A stretch of 64,000 nucleotides of DNA from Fidelibacterota bacterium (GCA_012964665.1 DTTO01000053.1:1-64000), one strand, 5' to 3'; positions 46,417-57,577 are shown, numbered from the stretch's first letter. Notes: generated by a model not told the origin, from the letters alone. Translations and numbers: made by a program.

Positions 46417-49400
46417 ATGAACAGTATTACAGAAATATTTAAAAAACGGATCCTGGTGCTGGACGGTGCCATGGGAACCATGGTACAGTCATACAATTTG
46501 TCTGAGGTAGATTTCCGTGGTGAGCGCTTTGTATCGCATTCAAATGATTTGAAAGGTAACAATGATATTCTGTGCCTTACCCGTCCTGATGTGATAGCTG
46601 AAATTCACCAAGCTTATTTTGATGCAGGTGCAGATATTATTGAAACCAATACTTTTAACGCCAACTCTATTTCCCAGTTAGATTATGCCGCGGAAGACCT
46701 AGCCTATGAGATCAATCTAGAAGCAGCAAAGATTGCTAAAACCGTAGCAAAAAAATACACTGACAAATCGCGTTTTGTAGCCGGTGCAATAGGGCCAACT
46801 AACCGCACTGCTTCCCTTAGTCCCGATGTCAATAATCCGGGATTTCGAAATATTTCCTTTGATGAATTAAAAGATGCTTATTTTGACCAGGCAAAGGGAC
46901 TTTTTGATGGAGGTGTTGACCTTTTTCTCATTGAAACGGTATTTGATACATTGAATTGTAAAGCTGCCTTGTTTGCGGTGCAGGAACTGTTGGAAAATAA
47001 GGGAGCAGATATTCCTGTGCTTGTTTCCGGAACCATTACCGATGCCAGCGGACGTACTCTCTCGGGACAAACAGTGGAGGCATTCTGGTATTCGGTTTGT
47101 CACGCTAATCTCACGGCTATAGGGCTTAACTGTGCACTAGGTGCAGAACAAATCCGTCCTTGGCTGGATGAATTATCATCTGTAGCAAATACCTATGCAT
47201 TTGTCTATCCCAATGCGGGGCTTCCCAATGAATTTGGTGAATATGATGAAACGCCGGAAAAAATGGCCAATATTATTCGAGAATTTGCAGAAAGTGGACT
47301 AGTAAACCTTGTTGGTGGTTGCTGTGGTACAACACCAAGCCATATCAAGGCGATTGCAGAAGCAGTGGATGGGATAAATCCAAGAAAAATTCCGATTATT
47401 GAGCCATTAACTAAATTAAGTGGACTCGAGCCAGTTACCATCCGACCAGATAGCAATTTCGTGAATGTGGGAGAGCGAACCAATGTGACGGGTTCGGCCC
47501 GTTTCCAAAGTCTGATCAAGGAAGATAATTACGAGGAAGCCTTGTCGGTAGCCCGGCAACAGATCGAGAATGGCGCTCAAATAATTGATGTAAACATGGA
47601 TGAAGGACTTTTGGATTCGGAACAAGCCATGGAAACTTTTCTGCGGCTGATTGCTTCCGAGCCGGATATTGCCAAAGTACCTGTCATGGTGGACTCCTCC
47701 AAGTGGACTGTGCTGGAAACAGGGCTGAAGAACCTGCAGGGAAAAGGCATTGTCAATTCTATTTCTATGAAAGAGGGTGAGGGTGAATTTATTCGCCAAG
47801 CCAAAATCATCAAGAATTATGGTGCTGCCGTGATCGTAATGGCCTTTGATAAAAAAGGTCAAGCAGATACTTATGATCGGAAAGTTGATATTTGTACAAG
47901 GGCTTATCATATTTTAACAAAAAAGGTTGGATTTTCACCGGAAGATATCATTTTTGATCCGAATATTTTTGCCGTAGCCACTGGCATCGAAGAACACAAC
48001 GAATACGGTAAAGCATTTATTGATGCAGCCAAAACGATCAAAGAAACATTACCAGGAGTTCATATCAGTGGTGGTGTAAGTAATCTTTCTTTTTCCTTTC
48101 GGGGAAATAGCGGTGTCCGTGAAGCTATGCATTCTGCATTTTTATATCATGCAATTCAGGCAGGGATGGATATGGGAATTGTTAACGCCGGACAACTTAC
48201 TATTTACGATGAAATTGCACCTGAGTTAAAAGAACGAGTAGAAGATGTTATCTTTAATCGTAGGAATGATGCCACAGAAAGACTGGTCGAAATTGCAGAA
48301 GGATTCAGGGGTGTTAAAAAAACGCAAGAAAAAGATTTAACTTGGCGACAAAATGCTGTAGAAGAACGATTAAGTCATGCTCTGGTGAAAGGTATCACCG
48401 ATTTTGTTATTGAGGACACGGAAGAAGCTCGAAAACAATATAGTCGTCCAATTGAGGTAATTGAAGGGCCCCTGATGGATGGGATGAACGTGGTGGGAGA
48501 TTTATTTGGTACGGGAAAAATGTTTTTGCCTCAGGTGGTAAAATCCGCACGGGTGATGAAAAAAGCAGTTGCCCATCTTATTCCATTTATTGATAAAGAA
48601 AAAGATGAATTGGGTCTTACCGATAAATCCAACGGTAAAATTGTCATGGCAACCGTAAAGGGGGACGTCCATGACATAGGGAAAAATATTGTGGGTGTGG
48701 TACTTGGTTGTAATGGCTATGATGTGATTGACTTGGGGGTAATGGTCCCATCTGAAAAAATATTATCTACCGCCCAGGACATAGGTGCTGATATTATCGG
48801 TCTTTCAGGGCTGATTACACCTAGTTTGGATGAAATGATTCACGTGGCCAGTGAAATGGAACGCCTAAAATTTGATATTCCTCTGCTCATTGGTGGTGCC
48901 ACCACCAGTCGCACGCATACTGCTGTAAAAATCGAAGAAAATTATACTGGGCCTACGGTTCATGTGATCGATGCATCCCGGGCTGTGGGTGTGGTAAGCA
49001 AGCTCTTCAATGAAGATGAAAAAGCAGATTTTGTGGATGGTATTCGGAAAGATTTCGAACAGATACGTGTTACTAGAGCCCAAAAGACTGCTACTAAAAC
49101 GTTATCCCTTGATGATGCAAGAAAACGGAAGTTTGTAGTTGATTGGGATAGTTCCCAGACTCTAAAACCCAAGTTGCAGGGCATAAAAGTATTTGAGGAT
49201 TATCTTTTGGATGAACTGGTAGATTATATTGACTGGTCACCCTTTTTTCATGCCTGGGAGTTAAAAGGGGTCTATCCCAAAATATTATCCAACAAAAAGT
49301 ACGGAGAGGAAGCCCAAAAACTTATAGATGATGGTCAGGGTTTATTGCAGCGGATCGTAGGAGAAAAATTATTGACTGCCAAGGCTGTCATTGGTATTTA

Positions 49401-49956
49401 CCCTGCACATGCGGAAAATGAAACGGTTTTTTCAGAAGGCGTTGAATTCAATTTTTCGCGCCAGCGGGTAGATAAGGGTAGAAATCAGCCCAATTACAGT
49501 CTGGCGGACTTTATTGCACCAAAAAATGATTTTCTAGGAATGTTTGCCGTAACTACCGGTCATGGACTGGAAGCAATTGTAAAAGAATTTGAAGATCAAA
49601 ACGATGATTATAACGCCATCATGGCCAAAGTATTGGCGGATCGTTTAGTGGAGGCCTTAGCGGAAAGGATGCACGAACGGGTCCGGAAGGAATTCTGGGG
49701 ATATGCTTCTGATGAACAAATGAGTAATGAAGAATTAATCAGAGAAAAATATAAGGGTATACGCCCAGCGCCGGGTTACCCGTCTTGCCCTAGCCATAAA
49801 GAAAAAGATAAGATTTGGTCATTGCTGGAAGTGGCAAAGAATACGAGCATTACCTTAACAGAAACCCGGGCCATGTACCCAGCTGCCTCAGTATGCGGGT
49901 GGTATTTTTCCCACCCAGAATCACGCTATTTTTCTGTGAGCGATATTGGTTTATAA
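46417..49956 (+). CDS. metH: Cobalamin-dependent methionine synthase
   Basis: [48 protein letters not shown]12 site [30 protein letters not shown]-terminal AdoMet activation domain. Confidence 0.98.
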   Translation: MNSITEIFKKRILVLDGAMGTMVQSYNLSEVDFRGERFVSHSNDLKGNNDILCLTRPDVIAEIHQAYFDAGADIIETNTFNANSISQLDYAAEDLAYEINLEAAKIAKTVAKKYTDKSRFVAGAIGPTNRTASLSPDVNNPGFRNISFDELKDAYFDQAKGLFDGGVDLFLIETVFDTLNCKAALFAVQELLENKGADIPVLVSGTITDASGRTLSGQTVEAFWYSVCHANLTAIGLNCALGAEQIRPWLDELSSVANTYAFVYPNAGLPNEFGEYDETPEKMANIIREFAESGLVNLVGGCCGTTPSHIKAIAEAVDGINPRKIPIIEPLTKLSGLEPVTIRPDSNFVNVGERTNVTGSARFQSLIKEDNYEEALSVARQQIENGAQIIDVNMDEGLLDSEQAMETFLRLIASEPDIAKVPVMVDSSKWTVLETGLKNLQGKGIVNSISMKEGEGEFIRQAKIIKNYGAAVIVMAFDKKGQADTYDRKVDICTRAYHILTKKVGFSPEDIIFDPNIFAVATGIEEHNEYGKAFIDAAKTIKETLPGVHISGGVSNLSFSFRGNSGVREAMHSAFLYHAIQAGMDMGIVNAGQLTIYDEIAPELKERVEDVIFNRRNDATERLVEIAEGFRGVKKTQEKDLTWRQNAVEERLSHALVKGITDFVIEDTEEARKQYSRPIEVIEGPLMDGMNVVGDLFGTGKMFLPQVVKSARVMKKAVAHLIPFIDKEKDELGLTDKSNGKIVMATVKGDVHDIGKNIVGVVLGCNGYDVIDLGVMVPSEKILSTAQDIGADIIGLSGLITPSLDEMIHVASEMERLKFDIPLLIGGATTSRTHTAVKIEENYTGPTVHVIDASRAVGVVSKLFNEDEKADFVDGIRKDFEQIRVTRAQKTATKTLSLDDARKRKFVVDWDSSQTLKPKLQGIKVFEDYLLDELVDYIDWSPFFHAWELKGVYPKILSNKKYGEEAQKLIDDGQGLLQRIVGEKLLTAKAVIGIYPAHAENETVFSEGVEFNFSRQRVDKGRNQPNYSLADFIAPKNDFLGMFAVTTGHGLEAIVKEFEDQNDDYNAIMAKVLADRLVEALAERMHERVRKEFWGYASDEQMSNEELIREKYKGIRPAPGYPSCPSHKEKDKIWSLLEVAKNTSITLTETRAMYPAASVCGWYFSHPESRYFSVSDIGL

Positions 49957-50548
49957 AGAAGACACGGCCCAATTTTGGGAAGACATTTATCTGGAAGATG
50001 ATGCGGGCTGGGATCTGGGTGGTATTACACCAGTTTTTGATAGTATTGCTGATGAGTTAAACCATGGTCGGGTATGTATTGTAGGCTGTGGCCGTGGTTA
50101 TGATGTAGTTATGTTTGCCCAAAAGGGATTCGAGGTCACAGCAGTCGATTTTGCGCCTTCAGCAACAACAGCGTTGGAAACAATATCTAAAGAAGAAAAT
50201 GTGAATGTCCAGATACGCCAGTCTGATATTTTTTGTCTTACACCAGAATATGACGGTGTTTTTGACTATGTTATTGAGCAAACTTGTTTTTGTGCCGTCA
50301 ACCCTGAGCGCCGACAGGAATACGAAAGGTTGGTATACAAAATTTTAAAACCGGGCGGAAAATTGATTGGCCTATGGTTCCCTCTGGATAAGACAATATC
50401 AGATGGGGGACCGCCATGGGGAACAACTATTGATGAAGTAAAATCCATTTTCAAAAATGATTGGATTATTGAAAACGAAGAATTTCCAGAAAAATCCATT
50501 CAACCCAGAAAAAATCGTGAAAAACTCATTATTTTTGAAAAACAATGA
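49946..50548 (+). CDS. SAM-dependent methyltransferase, TPMT/thiol-halide methyltransferase-like
   Basis: [60 protein letters not shown] start, 11-bp overlap with metH. Confidence 0.85.
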   Translation: MVYKEDTAQFWEDIYLEDDAGWDLGGITPVFDSIADELNHGRVCIVGCGRGYDVVMFAQKGFEVTAVDFAPSATTALETISKEENVNVQIRQSDIFCLTPEYDGVFDYVIEQTCFCAVNPERRQEYERLVYKILKPGGKLIGLWFPLDKTISDGGPPWGTTIDEVKSIFKNDWIIENEEFPEKSIQPRKNREKLIIFEKQ

Positions 50549-51207
50549 TTGACCAATCCACCTTTAATTTTTTGGCAGACCTGAAAAATAATAATCGCCG
50601 GGAATGGTATCATGCCAATAAAGATCGGTTTAAGGATTCCCAACAGAATTTTATCGATTTTGTGGCCATGATACTGTTTCGAATTTCAGAATTCGATCCG
50701 GATATGATTGGTACTGAACCAAAAGACTGCTTGTTTCGTATTTATCGCGATATCCGTTTTTCGAAAGATAAAACACCATATAAGACCTGGTTTAGCGCTG
50801 GGATGAACCCCGGAGGGAAAAAACGGATGGGTGCAGGATATTATATCCATGTAGGACCAGGAGATTGTTATATTGCCGGTGGTGTTTGGCATCCAGATAA
50901 AGAGACATTATCGGCCATTCGTGAATATATCATTGGCTGGCCAAACCAATTTAATGGTATTGTAAATGATTCCGGGTTTGTAAAAATGTTCGGCAGATTA
51001 AAAGGGGATAAACTGAAAGTTGCGCCAAAAGGTTATCCGAAAGATCACCTCCAGATTCAATGGCTGAGATATAAGGATTTTATCGTAAGCAAGAATGTTC
51101 ATGATAAAGAACTTCAATCGGATAAATCTTTTGATATTGCCTATAATGTATATTATCAAATGGCGGATTTCATTTTTTATTTGCGTAGAGCAATCAAACA
51201 ATCATAA
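50545..51207 (+). CDS. DUF2461 (TIGR02453-type) protein
   Basis: FLADLKNNNRREWYHANKDRF, FRIYRDIRFSKDKTPYKTWFSAGMNPGG, GAGYYIHVGPGDCYIAGGVWHP. Confidence 0.9.
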   Translation: MIDQSTFNFLADLKNNNRREWYHANKDRFKDSQQNFIDFVAMILFRISEFDPDMIGTEPKDCLFRIYRDIRFSKDKTPYKTWFSAGMNPGGKKRMGAGYYIHVGPGDCYIAGGVWHPDKETLSAIREYIIGWPNQFNGIVNDSGFVKMFGRLKGDKLKVAPKGYPKDHLQIQWLRYKDFIVSKNVHDKELQSDKSFDIAYNVYYQMADFIFYLRRAIKQS

Positions 51208-51235
51208 AAATATAGTATTCAACCTAACTTTTGTC

Positions 51236-52024
51236 ATGCGTTCTGAATTAAATATAGCAAAAGAAGCAGCTCTAGAGGCTGGCAGTGTTATCCTTAATTA
51301 TTATAAAGCAGATTATGAGATTAAAGATAAAGGGTACCATAATCCCGTTACCACAGCTGACCATGAAGCGGATTCACGACTGAAAGAGATCCTGATGGGA
51401 GCTAGACCGGAATATGGTTGGTTATCAGAAGAATCGGTGGACTCCGCAGAACGACTACGTAAAGAACGAGTTTGGATTGTGGACCCATTGGACGGGACCA
51501 AAGAATTCATTGAAGGGGTGCCCAACTTTGTTGTGAGTGTGGCTTTGGTCGAAAATGGCGTATCAATTGTAGGTGTTCTATTCAACCCAGTAACAGGTGA
51601 AATTTTTACTGCGTCTCAAGGTGAAGGGGCTCAATTAAATGGTGAAGCTATTCAGTGCACAACAAAAGAAAATTTACAAGATACGGTGATTTTGAATAGC
51701 CGGTCGGAAACCCGTCGGGGACTTTGGAAACCGTATGAAGGTATTTTTGGTAAACTGAAGGCTGTTGGTTCGGTGGCCTACAAGCTGGGTTTAACCGCTG
51801 CCGGGCATGCGGATATATTCGCATCTTTGCGTCCGAAAAATGAATGGGATATTTGTGCAGGGACTTGTATTGTTCATGAAGCGGGCGGAAAAGTGATTGA
51901 CCTAAACGGCAATGATATTATTTTTAATCAGGGAAAGACCTTAATAGAACCTGGTTTGATTGCTGGAGATAACCACGCTGTAGATAAAACATTTAGCGTA
52001 CTTACTGCAAAGACCATAGGATGA
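51236..52024 (+). CDS. cysQ: 3'(2'),5'-bisphosphate nucleotidase / inositol monophosphatase family
   Basis: EESVDSAERLRKERVWIVDPLDGTKEFIEGVPNF, KNEWDICAGTCIVHEAGGKV. ATG at 51236 preferred over 51095. Confidence 0.88.
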   Translation: MRSELNIAKEAALEAGSVILNYYKADYEIKDKGYHNPVTTADHEADSRLKEILMGARPEYGWLSEESVDSAERLRKERVWIVDPLDGTKEFIEGVPNFVVSVALVENGVSIVGVLFNPVTGEIFTASQGEGAQLNGEAIQCTTKENLQDTVILNSRSETRRGLWKPYEGIFGKLKAVGSVAYKLGLTAAGHADIFASLRPKNEWDICAGTCIVHEAGGKVIDLNGNDIIFNQGKTLIEPGLIAGDNHAVDKTFSVLTAKTIG

Positions 52025-52983
52025 CTCAAATACCAAAAGATGCAATTAAGTGTTTAGATAAGGGATTTGTCAGGCTCGTGGATTCCATGGGTGGTGATGA
52101 TGCGATTGTTCAAGCCGCTCGGGTCAGCTATGGGAAGGGAACCAGCAAAGTCTCGCAGGATAGAGGGCTAATCCGATATCTCATGCGCCACCGCCACACT
52201 ACGCCCTTTGAAATGGTGGAATTTAAATTCCACTGTAAAATGCCCATTTTTGTAGCTCGTCAGTGGGCACGTCATCGAACAGCAAACATTAATGAATATT
52301 CACTGCGATATTCAGAGGCGAGAGATGAATTCTATTATCCTGATCCAACGCAAATTCAATATCAAAGTGCCCTTAATAAGCAGGGACGAGCTGGAAAAGT
52401 GCCAAAAAAACTGACAGATAAGGTACTTCAGTATTTTAAGGAAATATCCGAAAGAAGTTTTGACATGTACCAAGAACTGAATGAAGCTGGTCTGGCACGC
52501 GAATTAATTCGCGCCATTCTACCAGTAAATCTTTATACCGAATGGTATTGGAAAAATGATTTACATAACCTCTTGCATTTCATTGGTTTGCGGTCTGATA
52601 GCCATGCGCAGTATGAGATTAGAGTTTATTCAGATGCAATGGCGGAATCGGTAAAAAAGACAGCACCTCACGCTTGGGAATCCTACCAAGACTATGTTGT
52701 GAAAGGAATGCGTTTTTCTCGAATTGAACAGAGTCTTTTGGAACGAAATTTACCTGATCGCGTTGTTGATGATATTTTAGAAGATCTTGCCTACCAAATC
52801 ACGGCTACCCTAAATAAGAATAAACCGCGAAATGAACCGGATCTGTATCCATTATATCAAAAGCAGGGTGGGGCCGATTCTGAAGCTGATTTCAAATTGA
52901 AATGGGATTCGGGCGAGATCAAGATTGGGAATGTACGGGAACTACGTGAGTTTAAACAAAAGCTGGAGAGTTTGAAACACTAG
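52021..52983 (+). CDS. thyX: FAD-dependent thymidylate synthase
   Basis: ThyX signature RHRTANINEYSLRYSEARDEFY; LRSDSHAQYEIRVY. Confidence 0.97.
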   Translation: MTQIPKDAIKCLDKGFVRLVDSMGGDDAIVQAARVSYGKGTSKVSQDRGLIRYLMRHRHTTPFEMVEFKFHCKMPIFVARQWARHRTANINEYSLRYSEARDEFYYPDPTQIQYQSALNKQGRAGKVPKKLTDKVLQYFKEISERSFDMYQELNEAGLARELIRAILPVNLYTEWYWKNDLHNLLHFIGLRSDSHAQYEIRVYSDAMAESVKKTAPHAWESYQDYVVKGMRFSRIEQSLLERNLPDRVVDDILEDLAYQITATLNKNKPRNEPDLYPLYQKQGGADSEADFKLKWDSGEIKIGNVRELREFKQKLESLKH

Positions 52984-53031
52984 CCACGTAGCGGCAGAGT
53001 ACACGGCAATAATGATACATTATTTTTATAA

Positions 53032-53202
53032 CTAAACTCTGTAATCACTCTGAGAAACCCGAAAGAAGAACATCATCAACGACTTCGAGGGCAGTATATC
53101 AAAAGTGGGTTGAATGGCGTCCTGGATTCCGAAATAATTGAAATATTGCTTAATTTTAGTAGAACGTACCGCAAAGATTGCAAACGACTGACCATGGAAT
53201 GA
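53032..53202 (+). pseudogene. radC N-terminal (UPF0758 HhH) fragment without a normal start codon
   Basis: Translation LNSVITLRNPKEEHHQRLRGQYIKSGLNGVLDSEIIEILLNFSRTYRKDCKRLTME*, between TAA at 53029 and TGA at 53200; matches the RadC N-terminal pattern (GHRxRLRxRFxxxGLxGxxDxExLELLLxxxxPRKDxK). Confidence 0.75.
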
Positions 53203-53209
53203 TTTAGAT

Positions 53210-55423
53210 ATGTCTATCTTTAACAGAGCAGAAGTTGTCGATCAAAATTTCAAAAAGTTCGTGAAAGAAGGGAATTTTCCCCCAGCACGTACAAATTTGC
53301 TACTATCCCAGACTAATATAAAAACGTCAGAACTGGTTTCCATCTTTGAATCTCAAGTATTGAGTCGACACATGGATCTGAAGGCACGGCTCTTGAAAGA
53401 TAAAGGAAAATGTTTTTATACCATTGGAAGTTCTGGGCACGAAGGAAATGCAGTATTTGGAAAAGTATTTCCATACACGGACATGGCATTTCTTCATTAT
53501 CGAAGTGGACCGTTTTTTATTGAGCGATCCAAACAGGTGCCAGGGACCACCCCCATTTATGATATGGCGCTATCGTTCATGGCATCATCAGAAGATCCTA
53601 TCAGTGGTGGGCGCCATAAAGTCATAGGTAGTAAGGCATTAAACATTCCGCCCCAAACTAGTACTATTGCTAGCCATTTTCCGAAAGCTGTGGGGACTGC
53701 TTTTTCCATCGATCGGGCGAAGGATCTAGATATTCCGGAGCGAAAGATAAAAAGCGGGAGTATCGTACTGTGCAGCTTCGGTGATGCTAGCGTAAACCAC
53801 GCCACAGCATTGAGCGCTTTCAACACAGCTAGTTGGATCACCAGCCAAGGTGGCCACATGCCAATTATTTTTATTTGTGAGGACAACGGTACGGGAATTT
53901 CCGTCCCAACCTATGATAAGTGGATTGAAAAAAATTTTGTAAATCGTACTGAGATGGTTTATATCCAAACCGATGGGCTCCATCTTATTGATTTGATGAT
54001 CAAAACACGCAGTGCTGAACAAGATTGCCGAATTAACCGCAGGCCCATTTTTCTCCATATGAAAACCGTGCGACTAATGGGCCATGCAGGCTCTGATGTG
54101 GAAGTCGGCTATCTATCTTTACCAGATATTGTAGAGACTGAATTCAACGATCCGCTACTTCATTCTTCACGAATACTTATGGAAAACCAATGTTTATCTG
54201 ATGATGATATTTTGAAACTTTATGAATCGTCTCGCAATCAGGTAAATCATGTTTTTGATGCATCCACGGTTCGGCCAAAACTGGAATCATCTAAAGATGT
54301 TATGGCATCCATCACAGCCATTAGAGAAAAAAGAACAGTACCAAAACAGCCTAGCACAAAGGAACGAAAATCATTATTTGGGAAAGAATTTAATCGCATA
54401 GAACAACCCCAGCACATGGCAAAACTCATTAATTATACCCTGTCTGATATCATGCTTCAATATCCGAATACGGTGGTATTTGGTGAAGACGTGGCCCAGA
54501 AAGGTGGTGTTTATCATGTAACGGCGGACCTGTATAAACAATTCGGCTTGCGTCGTGTATTTAACAGTCCATTGGATGAAACATCTATCATCGGGTTTGG
54601 CGTTGGATTTGGTCATAATGGGTTTATCCCAATCCCAGAAATCCAATTTCTTGCCTATCTTCATAATGCGGAGGATCAATTGCGCGGTGAAGCAGCCACA
54701 TTACCTTTTTTTTCTGAAGGACAATTCACAAATCCTATGGTGCTTCGTATTCCGGGGCTTGCCTATCAACAAGGGTTTGGGGGTCATTACCATAATGATA
54801 ATTCACTCACGATTTTTAGAGACATCCCTGGGCTGATCCTTGCGGTGCCGTCCAATGGTGCTGACGCAGCAAAAATGCTCAGGACAGCCGTTCGTGAAGC
54901 GTATGAGAACGGACGCGTTGTGGTATTTTTAGAACCGATCGCCCTTTACATGAAGAAAGACCTTCACGAACTTAAAGATAGAAAATGGAAATTTCAGTAT
55001 CCGGGGTTGGAGGAAGATATTCCTCTGGGTGAATTCGCTGAATATGGGAAAGGGAGGATACTCACTATTATCACATATGGGAATGGACTTTATTTATCGC
55101 TCCAGGCCCAATTGGAAATTGAGAATAGATTAAAGAAAAAGATCAAAGTGATCGACTTGCGGTGGCTGTCAGAAATTGATATACAAAAATTGTTAAAAGC
55201 AATTGGCACTTGCGTAAACGTGCTTATCGTTGATGAATGCCGACGAACCGGTTGCCATGGAGAAGGACTCATGGCTCAGTTGGTAAGTGAATCCGAAAGG
55301 CCGATGAACCTGAAACTCCATGCTGCGGAAGATAGTTTTATTCCACTTGGTGTGGCTGCCACGGCAACGCTTCCAAGTAAAGAATCTATTATCCAGAATG
55401 CCTTGGAATTGATAAATGGCTAA
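53210..55423 (+). CDS. Fused 2-oxoacid dehydrogenase E1 alpha/beta (thiamine-diphosphate dependent)
   Basis: Alpha half FYTIGSSGHEGNAV, SFGDASVNHATALSAFN; beta half VVFGEDVAQKGGVYHVT, FNSPLDETSIIGFGVGFGHNG. Confidence 0.92.
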   Translation: MSIFNRAEVVDQNFKKFVKEGNFPPARTNLLLSQTNIKTSELVSIFESQVLSRHMDLKARLLKDKGKCFYTIGSSGHEGNAVFGKVFPYTDMAFLHYRSGPFFIERSKQVPGTTPIYDMALSFMASSEDPISGGRHKVIGSKALNIPPQTSTIASHFPKAVGTAFSIDRAKDLDIPERKIKSGSIVLCSFGDASVNHATALSAFNTASWITSQGGHMPIIFICEDNGTGISVPTYDKWIEKNFVNRTEMVYIQTDGLHLIDLMIKTRSAEQDCRINRRPIFLHMKTVRLMGHAGSDVEVGYLSLPDIVETEFNDPLLHSSRILMENQCLSDDDILKLYESSRNQVNHVFDASTVRPKLESSKDVMASITAIREKRTVPKQPSTKERKSLFGKEFNRIEQPQHMAKLINYTLSDIMLQYPNTVVFGEDVAQKGGVYHVTADLYKQFGLRRVFNSPLDETSIIGFGVGFGHNGFIPIPEIQFLAYLHNAEDQLRGEAATLPFFSEGQFTNPMVLRIPGLAYQQGFGGHYHNDNSLTIFRDIPGLILAVPSNGADAAKMLRTAVREAYENGRVVVFLEPIALYMKKDLHELKDRKWKFQYPGLEEDIPLGEFAEYGKGRILTIITYGNGLYLSLQAQLEIENRLKKKIKVIDLRWLSEIDIQKLLKAIGTCVNVLIVDECRRTGCHGEGLMAQLVSESERPMNLKLHAAEDSFIPLGVAATATLPSKESIIQNALELING

Positions 55424-56429
55424 AAAGCGGATTGTGGTTATTTGTCCAGGGCGAGGAACCTATACCCGCGAGACTTCAGGCTATTTAAAACCATACGGTG
55501 TTACCGCGCAGCCGCAGATTGAATGGATAGATAAACAGCGAAAGAATGCAGGCCTTCAAACAATTTCGGAGTTGGACGCTTCCACATTCAAATCGAAGAC
55601 CCATATGGCAGGTGAGAATGCATCTCCGCTGATCTATGCCTGTAGTCTATTGGACTTTCTATCGATCGATCAGGAGAAATATGAGATCACAGCAATTACT
55701 GGGAATTCCATGGGATGGTATATCGCTCTGGCGCTGGGCGGCGCCATGTCAAATAAAAATGCATATCACTTAATCCAAACAATGGGATCCATAATGATAA
55801 AAGGAATCATCGGTGGACAGATCATTTATCCCATTGTCAGTAAGAACTGGCAACCGGATGGCGCCAAAAAGGATATGGTATTATCAGAGATTGAAAAAGC
55901 TGGCGCCTTTGTATCTATTATTTTAGGAGGATATGTTGTCATCGGTGGTGAAAGTAAGGCGCTGGATGCCCTCTTAAAAAAACTCACTAAAGATGATCAA
56001 TATCCATTTCAATTACCTTTTCATGCGGCGTTCCATACACCACTGTTGGAGACTGTTTCAAGTAAAGCATTTGAAATGATATCAGAATCCACATTTAAAA
56101 ATCCCTCAATTCCATTGGTGGATGGCCGAGGGAAAATTTGGTCACCATTTTCGACTGATATACAAGCGCTTTATCGATACACCTTGGGAGATCAAGTAAC
56201 ACAATCCTACGATTTTACTTCAGCCGTTACTGTGGCCATAAAGGAATTTTGTCCAGATAAATTAGTTTTGCTTGGTCCAGGAAATACATTGGGTGGTGCC
56301 ATTGGACAAATTTTGATTCAAAATAATTGGCAGAACCTAAATTCGAAAAAAGCTTTTTTAGAGCGGCAAAATAATGATCCTTATCTAGTTTCAATGGGAA
56401 TGAAAGAGCAAAAGAATTTGGTATGCTAA
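55416..56429 (+). CDS. FabD-like acyltransferase domain protein
   Basis: ICPGRGTYTRET, nucleophile elbow GNSMGWY, catalytic-His-like FHAAFHTPLL, ALLLGPGNTLG-type C-terminus. 8-bp overlap with the E1 gene. Confidence 0.82.
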   Translation: MAKKRIVVICPGRGTYTRETSGYLKPYGVTAQPQIEWIDKQRKNAGLQTISELDASTFKSKTHMAGENASPLIYACSLLDFLSIDQEKYEITAITGNSMGWYIALALGGAMSNKNAYHLIQTMGSIMIKGIIGGQIIYPIVSKNWQPDGAKKDMVLSEIEKAGAFVSIILGGYVVIGGESKALDALLKKLTKDDQYPFQLPFHAAFHTPLLETVSSKAFEMISESTFKNPSIPLVDGRGKIWSPFSTDIQALYRYTLGDQVTQSYDFTSAVTVAIKEFCPDKLVLLGPGNTLGGAIGQILIQNNWQNLNSKKAFLERQNNDPYLVSMGMKEQKNLVC

Positions 56430-57550
56430 ATCATCAAAAGATTGAAATTCTAGATTCCACTTTGAGAGAAGGGGAACAGACTCCAGGTGTCTCTTTTTCT
56501 GTGAAACAAAAAATTGCAATGATAAAACGATTAGATGCTTTTGGTATGGATTTTATTGAGTTGGGTCACCCAGTTGTGTCCCCTGATGTGTATGAAGCAG
56601 TAGAAACATTAAATGATCTTGAATTACATGCGAAAAAAATGGCTCACGGGAGGGCCAGTAAATCAGATATTAATGATGTAGCCACCATTGGTGTAAAATG
56701 GATGGGGATATTTTTTGGAACGTCACCATTGAGTTTGAAACACAAATTCAATGTAACAAAATCAGAAGCATTAAAGCGTATCGAAACATGTGTGAAGTAT
56801 GGTAAAGACAAAGGGCTCAAGCTTCGTTTTACTGCAGAAGACGCTAGTCGGACCAATTTAGATTTTCTAATACAGGTAGGACAAGTGGTCCAGGAGTGCG
56901 GAGCGGAGCGCTTTAGCCTGGCGGATACAGTAGGTTGCCTAACTCCCGCCAGGATGAAAGAACTTGTAACTAATATAAGATCAGAAATAGACCTTCCGCT
57001 CCATGTACATTGTCATAATGATTTTGGTTTGGCTACTGCCAATGCCCTCGCTGCATTGGAGTCAGGTGCTCAGTGTGTGGATGTAACCGTGAACGGGATG
57101 GGTGAGCGCTGCGGGTTGCCCCCTCTAGCCGAAGTGACCACAATCTTGACGGAGTTATACAAGGTCAACCACAATTGGGATTTGGGACTGCTTCCGGAAT
57201 TATCCAAACTGGTTGAATCGTTTTCTGGGCGTATATCCGAAGCGAACCAGCCGATTGTGGGAAAAAATGCGTTCACACATAAAGCTGGATTACACGTTAA
57301 AGCTGTTATGGAAGAACCAAAATCCTACGAAGCTATTTCGCCAGAAACTGTTTATCGGAAGAGACATATAGTTATCGATAAATACACAGGAAAAGCAGCA
57401 CTCAAAAACAAACTGGATATAATGGGAATGCACTTAAAGGACTGGCAATTAAAAGCCACTTTAAAAGAGATAAAAGCGCATCCAGAAAAAGTTTCCTGGA
57501 AAGATGACGAACTAATATCTCTCGCCAATTCAATTATAATAAAGGTGTAA
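56423..57550 (+). CDS. Homocitrate synthase / isopropylmalate synthase family
   Basis: EILDSTLREGEQTPGV, RFTAEDASRTN, HVHCHNDFGLATANA, NGMGERCGLPPLAEV, FTHKAGLHVKAV. Confidence 0.9.
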   Translation: MLNHQKIEILDSTLREGEQTPGVSFSVKQKIAMIKRLDAFGMDFIELGHPVVSPDVYEAVETLNDLELHAKKMAHGRASKSDINDVATIGVKWMGIFFGTSPLSLKHKFNVTKSEALKRIETCVKYGKDKGLKLRFTAEDASRTNLDFLIQVGQVVQECGAERFSLADTVGCLTPARMKELVTNIRSEIDLPLHVHCHNDFGLATANALAALESGAQCVDVTVNGMGERCGLPPLAEVTTILTELYKVNHNWDLGLLPELSKLVESFSGRISEANQPIVGKNAFTHKAGLHVKAVMEEPKSYEAISPETVYRKRHIVIDKYTGKAALKNKLDIMGMHLKDWQLKATLKEIKAHPEKVSWKDDELISLANSIIIKV

Positions 57551-57577
57551 TTTCCGTCACAATTAATAGGAATTTTC

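Noticed and set aside
47416-47910. 164-aa minus-strand ORF antisense to metH
   Set aside because: Lies fully inside a well-supported gene; no family signal.
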